Below are positions 9,416 through 18,260 of a stretch of DNA of 40,155 bases, one piece after another. Both the position numbers and the translations under genes were made by a program. The stretch's first letter is position 1, and the number at the start of each line of letters is the position of its first letter. The notes under the pieces are model-generated. The model had not been told where the DNA came from and ran no database searches. It worked only from the letters and a program-made list of their open reading frames with translations. Source of the DNA: Candidatus Nanopelagicales bacterium (GTDB lineage Bacteria; Actinomycetota; Actinomycetes; S36-B12; CAIYMF01); the NCBI GenBank assembly GCA_025456065.1, contig JALOLH010000007.1:1-40155 (forward strand), read 5' to 3'.

Positions 9416-10090
9416 TCAGGCCTCGAACTTGTACCCAAGCCCGCGCACCGTGACCAGGTGCACCGGGTGGGCGGGGTCCGGCTCCACCTTCGAGCGCAGC
9501 CGCTTGACGTGGACGTCGAGGGTCTTCGTGTCGCCGACGTAGTCCGAGCCCCAGATCCGGTCGATGAGCTGCCCGCGGGTGAGCACCCGCCCGGCGTTGC
9601 GCACGAGGTACTCGAGCAGGTCGAACTCCTTGAGCGGCAGGTTCACGACCTCGCCGTTGACCTGCACGAGGTGGCGGTCGGGGTCGATGCGCACGGGGCC
9701 GGCCTGGACCACCGGCTCGTCGAACTCCTCGAGGTTGCGGCGCAGGACGGCCCGGATGCGCGCCACGAGCTCACGGCTGGAGAACGGCTTGGTCACGTAG
9801 TCGTCCGCGCCGAGCTCCAGGCCCAGCACCTTGTCCAGCTCGGAGTCCTTGGCCGTCACCATGATGATCGGCACGCGCGACCTCGTCCGGATCGAGCGGC
9901 AGACGTCCGTGCCGGACATCCCAGGCAGCATCAGGTCCAGCAGGATCAGGTCGATCTGCTCGCGCTCGAACACCGCGAGGGCCTCGGGACCGGTGCCGGC
10001 CAGCGAGACGCTGAACCCCTCCTTGCGCAGCATGAAGCCCAGCGCGTCGGAGAAGGACTCCTCGTCCTCCACCACCAGGATGCGCGTCAC
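9416..10090 (-). CDS. regX3: OmpR/PhoB-family response regulator (RegX3/PhoP-like)
   Basis: ILVVEDEESF, LILLDLMLPGMSGTDVCRSIR, VTAKDSELDKVLGLELGADDYVTKPFSSRELVARI, winged-helix C-terminus; next to a kinase and phoU. Confidence 0.92.
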   Translation of the reverse strand: MTRILVVEDEESFSDALGFMLRKEGFSVSLAGTGPEALAVFEREQIDLILLDLMLPGMSGTDVCRSIRTRSRVPIIMVTAKDSELDKVLGLELGADDYVTKPFSSRELVARIRAVLRRNLEEFDEPVVQAGPVRIDPDRHLVQVNGEVVNLPLKEFDLLEYLVRNAGRVLTRGQLIDRIWGSDYVGDTKTLDVHVKRLRSKVEPDPAHPVHLVTVRGLGYKFEA

Positions 10091-11289
10091 GTCTCCTCCT
10101 TGACCGGGCTGGTGCGCCCGCGCTTGCGGCCCTCGCCGAGCTCGGGCAGACGGATGGTGAAGGTCGAGCCGGCGCCGACCCGCGACCAGACGTCGCAGTG
10201 GCCGCTGTGGTTGGCGCAGACGTGCTTGACGATCGCCAGGCCCAGGCCGGTGCCGCCGGTGTCGCGGGAACGGGCCTGGTCGACCCGGTAGAAGCGCTCG
10301 AAGATGCGGTCGAGCTCGCCGGGCGGGATGCCGATCCCCTGGTCGGTGACCGCGATCGTGACCGACCCGTCGGCCTGGCCGGTCGCCACGGCGACCTTGG
10401 TGCTCGCCGGGCTGTAGTTGACCGCGTTGACCAGCAGGTTGCGCACGGCGGTGACCAGCTGCGACTCCACGCCGAGCACCTTCAGGCCGGCCACGCCGCC
10501 GCGCAGGAACCGGATGCCCTTCTCGCGGGCGAGCAGACGCACGTCGTCGCACGCCTGGGACACCACGTCGTCGACCGACACGGGCTCCATGGGATGCAGC
10601 GGGTCGATCCCCTCGAGCCGCGACAGGTCCATGAGGTCGTTCACCAGGGTGGTGAGCCGCCGCGTCTCGGCCACCATCCGAGAGGCGAAGTGGGCCACGG
10701 CCTCGGGGTCGTCGCGGCCCTCGGTCACCGCCTCGGCGAGCAGCGACAGGGCGCCGATCGGCGTCTTCAGCTCGTGGCTGACGTTGGCGACGAAGTCGCG
10801 GCGGACGTGGTCGAGCCGCTCGGCCTCGGTCATGTCCTGGACCAGGACGATGGCCGAGCCGTCCTCCATGGGGGAGACCCGCACGCGCAGACTCAGGCGG
10901 GGCTGGCGCCGGCCGGGGCGCTTCACCGACATGTCGCGCTGGATGACCTGGTCGGAGGTCCGGGCGGACTCGACCATGGCGGCGATCTCACCCACCCCGA
11001 TCCCCCGGCGCCGCACGATGCGCAGGGCCTCCAGCGCCGGGTGCCACCAGAGGACCACGCCGTGCGGGTCGACCCACATCGCGGGGGTGGGCAGCGAGCG
11101 CAGCAACCGCGCGGTGTCCCTCGGCAGGGACGCACCGGGCACCTCCGACGTCGCCTGCTCAGCGGCGGCGGGCGATCCCGCGACCGGGCTGGGCGCGGGA
11201 TCCTCGGGGGTGGGGCTGAGGGTCAGCGGGAAGCGGCGCCGCCGGCCGGACTGCCCCGGCTCGGCCTGCGATGTCGACTCCCTCGCCAT
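10087..11289 (-). CDS. senX3: SenX3/PhoR-like sensor histidine kinase without obvious transmembrane segments
   Basis: PAS-like region, DFVANVSHELKTPIGALSLLAEAV H-box, LLVNAVNYSP N-box, GIGIPPGELDRIFERFYRVDQARSRDTGGTGLGLAIVKH; ATG 11287-11289 preceded by TATCCT-N7. Confidence 0.9.
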   Translation of the reverse strand: MARESTSQAEPGQSGRRRRFPLTLSPTPEDPAPSPVAGSPAAAEQATSEVPGASLPRDTARLLRSLPTPAMWVDPHGVVLWWHPALEALRIVRRRGIGVGEIAAMVESARTSDQVIQRDMSVKRPGRRQPRLSLRVRVSPMEDGSAIVLVQDMTEAERLDHVRRDFVANVSHELKTPIGALSLLAEAVTEGRDDPEAVAHFASRMVAETRRLTTLVNDLMDLSRLEGIDPLHPMEPVSVDDVVSQACDDVRLLAREKGIRFLRGGVAGLKVLGVESQLVTAVRNLLVNAVNYSPASTKVAVATGQADGSVTIAVTDQGIGIPPGELDRIFERFYRVDQARSRDTGGTGLGLAIVKHVCANHSGHCDVWSRVGAGSTFTIRLPELGEGRKRGRTSPVKEET

Positions 11290-11351
11290 GTCGGTCAGGA
11301 TAGGGGCGCGCCGGAATCGCGTCCGCCGTCCTCTTGGGCTGGGCAACGGTA

Positions 11352-11390
11352 TTCACCGCCGAGGTGAGGATTGTTCATCCGGGGATCACC
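11352..11390. promoter_or_regulatory. Candidate Pho box / RegX3-PhoP operator
   Basis: TTCACC (11352), GGTGAG (11363), TTCATC (11374), ATCACC (11385) at 11-bp steps; TCACC-N5-GGTGA dyad; lies between senX3 and phoU. Confidence 0.5.
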
Positions 11391-11432
11391 GGAAGGCCAC
11401 ACGGGTGCGGTCCAGTGCGAGCGTCGCGGCCC

Positions 11433-11438
11433 TAGACT
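11433..11438 (+). promoter_or_regulatory. Predicted phoU -10 element (TAGACT)
   Basis: CCCTAGACT about 20 nt upstream of an AGGAGG-containing leader and the phoU ATG; same CCCTAGACT occurs upstream of ppk. Confidence 0.5.
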
Positions 11439-11457
11439 GCCCCCAGGAGGACCCACC

Positions 11458-12147
11458 ATGCGCGCAGCGTTCCACGAGCAGCTCGACGAGATCAGCGACC
11501 TCCTGGCGGAGATGGCGATCGCAGCCGGTGCGGCGATGAACCAGGCGACCCAGGCGCTGCTCAACGCCGACCTGACCGCCGCCGAGTCCGTGATCTCCAG
11601 CGACGACCACATCGACGAGCTGACCAGCGAGGTGGAGCGACGCTGCTACGACGCGGCCGCGCTGCAGCAACCGGTCGCCACCGACCTGCGCATCGTGGTC
11701 GGCTCACTGCGGATCTCCTCCTCGTTGGAGCGCATGGGCGACCTGGCGGTGCACGTGGCCAAGCAGGCGCGGCTGCGCTACCCGAACCCGTCGATCCCCA
11801 ACGAGCTGCGCGCCTCGTTCGCGCGGATGGGCGCCCTGGCCGACGCGATCACCGCCAAGACCGCCACCGTGATCACCACCAAGGACGTCAGCCTCGGGCC
11901 GGACATCGAGCGCTACGACCAGGAGATGGACTACCTGCACCGGGAGCTGTTCGCGGTGGTGCTGTCCCCCACGTGGTCGCACGGGGTGGAGGCGGCCATC
12001 GACGCCACCCTGCTCTCGCGCTACTACGAGCGGTACGCGGACCACGCCGTGAGCATCGCGCGCCGTGTCATGCACGTGGTCACCGGGGAGCCCTACGCGG
12101 ACACCCAGCTCGTGGTCGAGGGACCAGAGGCCGCGCCGGCCACCTGA
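11458..12147 (+). CDS. phoU: Phosphate transport system regulatory protein PhoU
   Basis: [20 protein letters not shown]...[27 protein letters not shown]...[17 protein letters not shown]. Confidence 0.96.
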   Translation: MRAAFHEQLDEISDLLAEMAIAAGAAMNQATQALLNADLTAAESVISSDDHIDELTSEVERRCYDAAALQQPVATDLRIVVGSLRISSSLERMGDLAVHVAKQARLRYPNPSIPNELRASFARMGALADAITAKTATVITTKDVSLGPDIERYDQEMDYLHRELFAVVLSPTWSHGVEAAIDATLLSRYYERYADHAVSIARRVMHVVTGEPYADTQLVVEGPEAAPAT

Positions 12148-12197
12148 CCCTCCCCGCAGCGGCACCTGCCTACCGGACCCCGGGCCGAGTTGCTCCC

Positions 12198-13511
12198 GTG
12201 AGGCGCGACGCGCATCGTGTACCCGTGCATCCGGCCGCCCGCCCGCTGCGCCGCACGCCGCGGCGCGTGGCGATGATCAGCGTCCACACCTCGCCGCTGG
12301 ACCAACCGGGCACCGGGGACGCCGGAGGGATGAACGTGGCCATCGCGGAGGTCTCCCGCCGGCTGGCGGCGCGGGGCACCCAGGTGGAGGTCTTCACCCG
12401 CGCCACCTCCGGCGACCAGCCGGCGCAGGCCGAGCTGGCCCCAGGCGTGCTGGTGCACCACGTGGTCGCCGGTCCGTTCGAGGGCCTGCCCAAGGAGGAC
12501 CTGCCGGGCCAGCTGTGCGCGATGACCGCAGGCGTGCTGCGCCGCGAGGCGGCGCGGCGCGAGGGCTGGTACGACCTGGTCCACTCGCACTACTGGCTGT
12601 CCGGGCAGGTCGGCTGGCTGGCCAAGGAGCGCTGGGGCGTCCCGCTCGTGCACACGATGCACACCATGGGCCGGGTGAAGAACCGGGCGCTGGCGCCCGA
12701 CGACTCCCCGGAGCCCGAGCTGCGCATCATCGGCGAGCAGCAGGTGGTCGACGCGGCCGACCGGCTGGTGGCGAACACCGAGGCCGAGCGCGCGGAGCTC
12801 ATCGAGCTCTACGACGCCGACCCCGCGCTCGTCGACGTCGTGCTGCCGGGGGTCGACCTCGAGGCGTTCCACGGGCGCGATCGGGCGCAGGCCCGCGCGG
12901 CCCTCGGCTACCGGCCCGACGAGCGGGTGGTCTGCTTCGTGGGCCGCATCCAGCCGCTCAAGGCTCCCGACGTGCTGGTCAGGGCCGCCGCCGAGCTGCG
13001 CACGCTCGACCCGGCCCTGGCCGCCCGGACCCGGCTGGTGTTCTGCGGGGGGCCCTCCGGGACCGGCACAGCCCGACCGACCGCCCTGGTCGACCTGGCC
13101 CGCAGCCTCGACGTCCCGGCCACCTTCCACCCGGCGCTGGACCGTGAGGCGCTGCGCCGGCAGTACGCGGCCGCCGACGTCGTGGCGGTGCCCTCCCACT
13201 CGGAGTCCTTCGGACTGGTGGCGGTGGAGGCCCAGGCGTGCGGGACCCCGGTCCTCGCCGCCGATGTCGGGGGCCTGCCCGTGGCGGTGGCCGACGGCCG
13301 GTCCGGGATGCTCGTCGCCGGCCACGAGCCGGGCACGTGGGCCCGGGCCCTGGCCCGGGTGCTCGGTGACGACGCCCTGCGCGCCCGGCTCGCCGCCGGC
13401 GCGCGCCCGCACGCCGAGACACTGTCCTGGGACCACACGGTCGAGGGCCTGCTCGGCTCCTACGCCGCGGCGCTGGCCGCGCCGCGCGACGCGCTGGCGA
13501 GGGTCGGCTGA
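12198..13511 (+). CDS. mshA: D-inositol-3-phosphate glycosyltransferase (mycothiol biosynthesis)
   Basis: [82 protein letters not shown]; exact start uncertain (GTG 12198 or later). Confidence 0.94.
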   Translation: MRRDAHRVPVHPAARPLRRTPRRVAMISVHTSPLDQPGTGDAGGMNVAIAEVSRRLAARGTQVEVFTRATSGDQPAQAELAPGVLVHHVVAGPFEGLPKEDLPGQLCAMTAGVLRREAARREGWYDLVHSHYWLSGQVGWLAKERWGVPLVHTMHTMGRVKNRALAPDDSPEPELRIIGEQQVVDAADRLVANTEAERAELIELYDADPALVDVVLPGVDLEAFHGRDRAQARAALGYRPDERVVCFVGRIQPLKAPDVLVRAAAELRTLDPALAARTRLVFCGGPSGTGTARPTALVDLARSLDVPATFHPALDREALRRQYAAADVVAVPSHSESFGLVAVEAQACGTPVLAADVGGLPVAVADGRSGMLVAGHEPGTWARALARVLGDDALRARLAAGARPHAETLSWDHTVEGLLGSYAAALAAPRDALARVG

Positions 13512-13996
13512 TGCCGCACCGCGAGGTGGCGCACCGACTCCAGGCCCTGCTCGAGGCCGAGGGGCTCGAGCACGAGCAGGTCGAGCCCGGCCGCTTCGTG
13601 GTGGTGCTGCCCGGTCGGGCCAAGCTGCGCACGACGGTGAGCCTGACGGTCAGCCCGCAGTCGCTCACCGTGAACGCCTTCGTCTGCCGTCGCCCCGACG
13701 AGAACGCCGAGGCGGTGTACCGCTGGCTGCTGCAGCAGAACAGCCGGATGTTCGGGGTCGCGTTCGCCCTGGACCGGCTCGGGGACATCTACCTCGTGGG
13801 GCGCCTGCCGGTCTCCGGCCTGCGCGACGACGACCTCGACCGCCTCCTCGGTGCGGTCCTGCACGCCTCCGACGAGTCGTTCAACACGCTGCTGCGCCTG
13901 GGGTTCGCCAGTGCGATCCGGCGGGAGCGGGCGTGGCGCGAGGCACGCGGGGAGTCCCTGGTGAACCTCGCCGTGTTCGACGACCTGCGGCCCTGA
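13511..13996 (+). CDS. YbjN domain-containing protein
   Basis: [38 protein letters not shown]...[21 protein letters not shown]; overlaps mshA stop (TGATG). Confidence 0.88.
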   Translation: MPHREVAHRLQALLEAEGLEHEQVEPGRFVVVLPGRAKLRTTVSLTVSPQSLTVNAFVCRRPDENAEAVYRWLLQQNSRMFGVAFALDRLGDIYLVGRLPVSGLRDDDLDRLLGAVLHASDESFNTLLRLGFASAIRRERAWREARGESLVNLAVFDDLRP

Positions 13997-14073
13997 CCGA
14001 CCCGGGTGCGGTCCGGCGGGGTCGCGCGCGCTCGCCGCGCGGACGACGCCCGGGCTGGGCCAGTATGGGCGCC

Positions 14074-14820
14074 ATGACCTACACCCTGATCCTGCTGCGC
14101 CACGGCGAGTCCGAGTGGAACGCCCTGAACCTCTTCACCGGCTGGGTGGACGTGGACCTGACCGAGAAGGGTGCGGCCGAGGCCGCCCGCGGCGGCGAGC
14201 TGCTGCTCGAGCAGGGGATCCTGCCCGACGTGGCGCACACGTCGCTGCAGAAGCGGGCGATCCGCACCACGCAGATCGCCCTGGAGCGCTGCGACCGGCA
14301 CTGGATCCCGGTGCGGCGCAGCTGGCGGCTCAACGAGCGCCACTACGGGGCGCTGCAGGGCAAGAACAAGAAGGAGACCCTCGAGCAGTTCGGCGAGGCG
14401 AAGTTCATGGAGTGGCGGCGCTCGTACGACGTGCCCCCGCCGCCGATCGACCCGGAGGACCAGTACGCGCAGACCCACGACGCGCGCTACGCGGCCCTGC
14501 CCCCGGAGATCCGCCCGGCCACCGAGTGCCTCAAGGACGTCGTGGCCCGGATGCTGCCCTACTGGTACGACGGGATCGTCCCGGACCTGCGGGCCGGGCA
14601 GTCGGTCCTGGTCGGCGCCCACGGCAACTCCCTGCGCGGCCTGGTCAAGCACCTCGAGGGCATGAGCGACGAGGCGGTCATCAAGCTGAACATCCCGACC
14701 GGCATCCCGCTGGTCTACCGGCTCGACGAGGACCTCAAGCCGACCGTGCCAGGCGGCGAGTACGTGGACCCGGAGGCGGCGGCTGCCGCGGCCGCCGCGG
14801 TGGCCAACCAGGGCAAGTAG
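14074..14820 (+). CDS. gpmA: 2,3-bisphosphoglycerate-dependent phosphoglycerate mutase
   Basis: [72 protein letters not shown]. Confidence 0.97.
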   Translation: MTYTLILLRHGESEWNALNLFTGWVDVDLTEKGAAEAARGGELLLEQGILPDVAHTSLQKRAIRTTQIALERCDRHWIPVRRSWRLNERHYGALQGKNKKETLEQFGEAKFMEWRRSYDVPPPPIDPEDQYAQTHDARYAALPPEIRPATECLKDVVARMLPYWYDGIVPDLRAGQSVLVGAHGNSLRGLVKHLEGMSDEAVIKLNIPTGIPLVYRLDEDLKPTVPGGEYVDPEAAAAAAAAVANQGK

Positions 14821-14872
14821 CGCACTCGGAGGTCGGCCCGGCGAGGGGATCACGCCCGGGGGACGGACGCGA

Positions 14873-15694
14873 TCAGTCGGACGCCCCGGTCGGGGCGACC
14901 GCCGACCAGGCCACCGTGCACTCGCCGAGCCTCCAGCGCGCCGCGCCGTCGGCCACCGGCCACCCGGCCACCCGCAGGGCTGCGATCGCTGCGATCCAGC
15001 GCTGCCGCGGGCCGAAGGCCGCGTGCGGCGCCGCCCGGTCCCACGCGCCATCCAGGGCCGCCAGCAGGCGGTGCACCGGTTCACCCTCGACGTTGCGGTG
15101 GATCAGCGCCTTCGGCAGCCGGGTGGCGACCTGCGAGGGCCGGTCCAGGTGGCGCAGGTCGACCGACAGCGTGAGCGACTCCGGGACGGCGTCGCCGCCG
15201 GCGGGCAGGGTGACCCACGCCCCCAGCCGGCCGAGCTCGTCGCACGTGCCCTCCACGAGCACCCCGTCGGGCGCCAGCCGCGCGACCATCGCGCCCCAGG
15301 CGGGCGCCACCTCCGGCTCGCCGTACTGGCGCAGGACGTTGGCCACGCGGATGACGATGGGCTGCTGTCCGCCCGGCGTCGGGACCTCGAAACCGCCCAG
15401 CGCGAACGCCACCCCGGGCCGCGCGAACTGCCGGGCGGCGGCCACGCGATCCGGGTCGATCTCGAGGCCGAGCACCGCGACGGCCCGCCCGCTCCGCCCG
15501 GCGAGGCGCTCGGCCAGCTCGAGGGTGGTGACCGGGCTGGTGCCGAAGCCCAGGTCCACCACCAGGGCCGACGGGACACGGCGCAGGGGGCCCGCCGCGC
15601 GGTGGGCGATCCAGCGGTCGAGCCGGCGCAGGCGGTTGGGGCTGGTGGTGCCCCGGGTAACGGTGCCCAGCGGCGCCGGGGCGCGGACCGGCAC
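14873..15694 (-). CDS. Class I SAM-dependent methyltransferase-like protein
   Basis: VVDLGFGTSPVTTLELAERL Rossmann motif; GTG start 15692-15694 just after the upstream gene's stop. Confidence 0.75.
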   Translation of the reverse strand: MPVRAPAPLGTVTRGTTSPNRLRRLDRWIAHRAAGPLRRVPSALVVDLGFGTSPVTTLELAERLAGRSGRAVAVLGLEIDPDRVAAARQFARPGVAFALGGFEVPTPGGQQPIVIRVANVLRQYGEPEVAPAWGAMVARLAPDGVLVEGTCDELGRLGAWVTLPAGGDAVPESLTLSVDLRHLDRPSQVATRLPKALIHRNVEGEPVHRLLAALDGAWDRAAPHAAFGPRQRWIAAIAALRVAGWPVADGAARWRLGECTVAWSAVAPTGASD

Positions 15695-15696
15695 GG

Positions 15697-15996
15697 CTAC
15701 CGTCGGCCGCCGGTGATCTCGATGATGCGGGGGCGGATGTCGAGCAGGTAGACCGCGCTGATCACGATGGCCACGATCCCGAGCAGGCTGATCGGGCTGC
15801 GCCACAGGGAGACGTTGATCAGCCCGATCAGGGCCGCACCCCCGGTCAGGGCCACCCAGAGCTGCTTCGATCGCCGACCGACGGCAGGGAACGCGTCGGG
15901 GCGACGCCGCAGGCAGTCGACGAAGGCGAACGCGGACATCAGCAGCGTGGCGATCGAGATCGCGATGAGCAGCCAGGCGCCCAGGGTTGGGAACAT
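15697..15996 (-). CDS. DUF2516 family small membrane protein
   Basis: 99 aa with three hydrophobic segments; TACCCT-N6-ATG leaderless start. Confidence 0.8.
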   Translation of the reverse strand: MFPTLGAWLLIAISIATLLMSAFAFVDCLRRRPDAFPAVGRRSKQLWVALTGGAALIGLINVSLWRSPISLLGIVAIVISAVYLLDIRPRIIEITGGRR

Positions 15997-16061
15997 GACA
16001 GCAGGGTACGTGCCTGCGGCGCACCCTGCCGGCGTCGCGTGACGGAGGTCACCCGCGGCAT

Positions 16062-16088
16062 GCTTGCAGGGCGCTTGCAGATGCAAGC
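16062..16088. promoter_or_regulatory. Candidate operator: GCTTGCAG half-site plus GCTTGCA-GA-TGCAAGC palindrome
   Basis: GCTTGCAG at 16062 and 16073 (11 bp apart), the second forming a perfect 7-bp-arm palindrome 16073-16088, 9 bp upstream of GATACT. Confidence 0.7.
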
Positions 16089-16109
16089 ACTCGCGCGGAT
16101 ACTTGAGGT

Positions 16110-16493
16110 GTGGCCAAGATCGACGCCTCGAAGCTGGGCGAGTACATCCGCGAGCAGCGGATGGCCGCCCAGATCTCCGTGCGTCAGCTGGCCAAGGCCG
16201 CCGACGTCTCGAACCCCTACCTGAGCCAGGTGGAGCGGGGGCTGCGCCGGCCCAGTGCGGAGATCCTGGCCAGGATCGCCGCGGGCCTGCGGATCTCCGC
16301 CGAGACGTTGTACGTGCGGGCCGGGATCCTCGAGGAGCGTGAGGGGGACCGTACGGTCCTCCTCGCCATCAGCGAGGATCCCACCCTCACCGACCGGCAG
16401 CGACGCGCGCTGCTGGAGATCTACGCGGCGTTCCAGACCGAGAACTCGGCCCGCCGGGACGAGTCCGACACAGAAGAGGAATCCCTCGCATGA
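16110..16493 (+). CDS. XRE-family helix-turn-helix transcriptional regulator
   Basis: LGEYIREQRMAAQISVRQLAKAADVSNPYLSQVERGLRRPSAEILARIAAGLRIS; GATACT-N6-GTG start. Confidence 0.93.
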   Translation: MAKIDASKLGEYIREQRMAAQISVRQLAKAADVSNPYLSQVERGLRRPSAEILARIAAGLRISAETLYVRAGILEEREGDRTVLLAISEDPTLTDRQRRALLEIYAAFQTENSARRDESDTEEESLA

Positions 16494-17140
16494 CTGAGCA
16501 GACCACTCCCGAGACCGTCGTCGAGACGGCGCAGGAGACCACCGAGGCCGCGGCCGAGACCGTGACCGCCCAGGCCGAGCAGGCCACCACCGCGGCCAAG
16601 CAGACCGCGACCAAGGCGCGCAGCACGGCCGCCAAGAAGGCCACCACCGCGCGCAAGACCGCCACCAAGAAGGCGACCGCGGCCAAGCAGACCGCCACCG
16701 CGCGGACCGCCGCCGCCCGCAAGGCAGCCAGCAAGGCCGAGGCCAAGGCCGTGGAGGGCCTGCACGTGCCGAGCGTGGAGGAGGTGCGCGACCTGGTCGG
16801 CCGCATCGAGGTGCCCACCGTCGCCGACGTCCGCGAGGCCGTCGCCAAGGTCGAGCTGCCCACCGTCGCCGACGTCCGCGACGCCGTCGCCAAGGTCGAG
16901 CTGCCCACCGTCGCCGACGTCCGCGACGCCGCGGCCAAGGTCGAGCTGCCCACCGTGGAGGAGGTGCGCGCCCTCGTCGGCCGCATCGAGGTGCCCACCG
17001 TCGCGGACGTCCGCGAGGCCGTCGCCAAGGTGGAGCTGCCCACCGTCGCGGACCTGCGCGACGACGCCACGGCGTTCGCCCACACCGCCCAGGAGCAGGC
17101 GACCGCGCTGTACCGCAAGGTGCTCGCCGTCATCAAGTGA
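16490..17140 (+). CDS. HbhA-like Lys/Ala-rich protein with tandem 15-aa repeats
   Basis: N-terminal Lys/Ala/Thr-rich tract (AKKATTARKTATKKATAAKQTATART), then seven 15-mers (VPTVADVREAVAKVE-type); ATGA overlap with the XRE gene, as in mycobacterial XRE-hbhA-DUF2516 neighbourhoods. Confidence 0.75.
   Translation: MTEQTTPETVVETAQETTEAAAETVTAQAEQATTAAKQTATKARSTAAKKATTARKTATKKATAAKQTATARTAAARKAASKAEAKAVEGLHVPSVEEVRDLVGRIEVPTVADVREAVAKVELPTVADVRDAVAKVELPTVADVRDAAAKVELPTVEEVRALVGRIEVPTVADVREAVAKVELPTVADLRDDATAFAHTAQEQATALYRKVLAVIK
16766..17080 (+). repeat. Seven in-frame 45-bp coding repeats with nested higher-order structure
   Basis: Units start at 16766, 16811, 16856, 16901, 16946, 16991 and 17036; units 1-3 parallel units 5-7 (180-bp super-period). 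Confidence 0.92.
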
Positions 17141-17180
17141 CCCCACCCGCTCGCGCGGGATCCCCACGAGGGATGGGACC

Positions 17181-17212
17181 AGCGGGGCCCGGCCAACCGG
17201 CCGGGCCCCGCT
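17181..17212 (+). terminator. Strong hairpin, likely transcription terminator
   Basis: AGCGGGGCCCGGCC-AACC-GGCCGGGCCCCGCT, perfect 14-bp stem, 40 nt after the repeat-protein stop. Confidence 0.8.
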
Positions 17213-17308
17213 CGCACGTCCTGGGGCGGTCAGTCGCGCGCGCCGGGGGCAGTTCCCCGCAGCGCCGCTGTGGCCCCGACCCAGACGGCACGGGGGCGGT
17301 CCCCCACC

Positions 17309-18259
17309 TCAGCGCAGCGCGGCCTCGACCACGCCGACCGGGCGTCCACCGCCGAGGACGGGCGCCGGACCGGCGGCCGCGAGCACGTCCGGGTCGTCGA
17401 TGCCGAGCCGGCGCAGCAGCCCCACGACCACCGCTGCCCGCGCGCGCTCGGATCCGTCGGCGACCTTGAGCGCCCCGGCCCGGCCGTCAGGCAGCGCGAA
17501 GGCGTGCACGGCTTCCGCGCCGTCCTTGGCGATCGCCCCGGGCAGCGCCTGCATGAACATGGTGACGTCGCGATCCGTGCCGCCGACGAAGAACGGATGC
17601 CCGGCCATCGCCGCGGCCACCCGCCCGCCCGCGCTGTCGGAGGGGGCCTGCACGAGCCGGCCGAACGCCCGCGCCAGGCCGACCAGGGAGATCGCCACGA
17701 CGGGGGCCCCGCAGCCGTCCACGCCGATGCCGGCGATCCGCTCACCGCAGCAGCGCTCGATCCCGGCGATGCACGCGCGCTGGACCGGGTGTGCCGGGTC
17801 GAGGTAGCCGATCGTCGGGGCCGACAGCCGCACGGCGGTGCGCAGCATCGCCGCGTGCTTGCCCGAGCAGTTCTGGGCCAGCGACGAGGGTCCCCCACCG
17901 GCGCGGATCCATGCGACCTGGGCGGCCGGGCCGTAGGGCAGGCCGGGCGCGTTGGCCAGGTCGTCCTCGGTGAGCCCGGCGTCGGCGAGCACCTTGCGCA
18001 CGCCGTCCAGGTGCAGGGCCTCGCCGCTGTGCGAGGCCGCCGCGAGGGCCAGCGGCTCCCCGTCGAGGTCCAGGCCCGCCTCGAGCATCCCCACGGCCTG
18101 CAACGGCTTGTTCGACGAGCGCGGCAGGATCGGCTCGGCTGGGCTCCCCCACGCGGCGACCACCGCGCCGTCCGGGTCGACCAGGACCGCATGACCCGTG
18201 TGCACGGACTCGACCCATCCGCTGCGCACGACGCGGGCCAGCGGGACCCCGGCATCCAC
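17309..18259 (-). CDS. Asparaginase (L-asparaginase II / Rhizobium-type family)
   Basis: PRSSNKPLQAVGML, ASHSGEALHLDGVRKVL, QNCSGKHAAMLRT, GVDGCGAPVVAISLVGLARAF. Confidence 0.9.
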   Translation of the reverse strand: MDAGVPLARVVRSGWVESVHTGHAVLVDPDGAVVAAWGSPAEPILPRSSNKPLQAVGMLEAGLDLDGEPLALAAASHSGEALHLDGVRKVLADAGLTEDDLANAPGLPYGPAAQVAWIRAGGGPSSLAQNCSGKHAAMLRTAVRLSAPTIGYLDPAHPVQRACIAGIERCCGERIAGIGVDGCGAPVVAISLVGLARAFGRLVQAPSDSAGGRVAAAMAGHPFFVGGTDRDVTMFMQALPGAIAKDGAEAVHAFALPDGRAGALKVADGSERARAAVVVGLLRRLGIDDPDVLAAAGPAPVLGGGRPVGVVEAALR

Positions 18260-18260
18260 G

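Noticed and set aside
9370-9425. Possible bidirectional terminator CCTGA...TCAGG between lipoprotein and regX3
   Set aside because: Short interrupted stem, not convincing by eye.
16766-17080. Regular 45-bp repeats considered as CRISPR-like array
   Set aside because: In-frame coding repeats without spacers; no cas genes.
16387-17217. Two minus-strand repeat-rich ORFs (ATVGSSTLATASRTS... and VADVGDGGQLDLGDG...)
   Set aside because: They look striking but are just the antisense translations of the HbhA-like 45-bp repeats.
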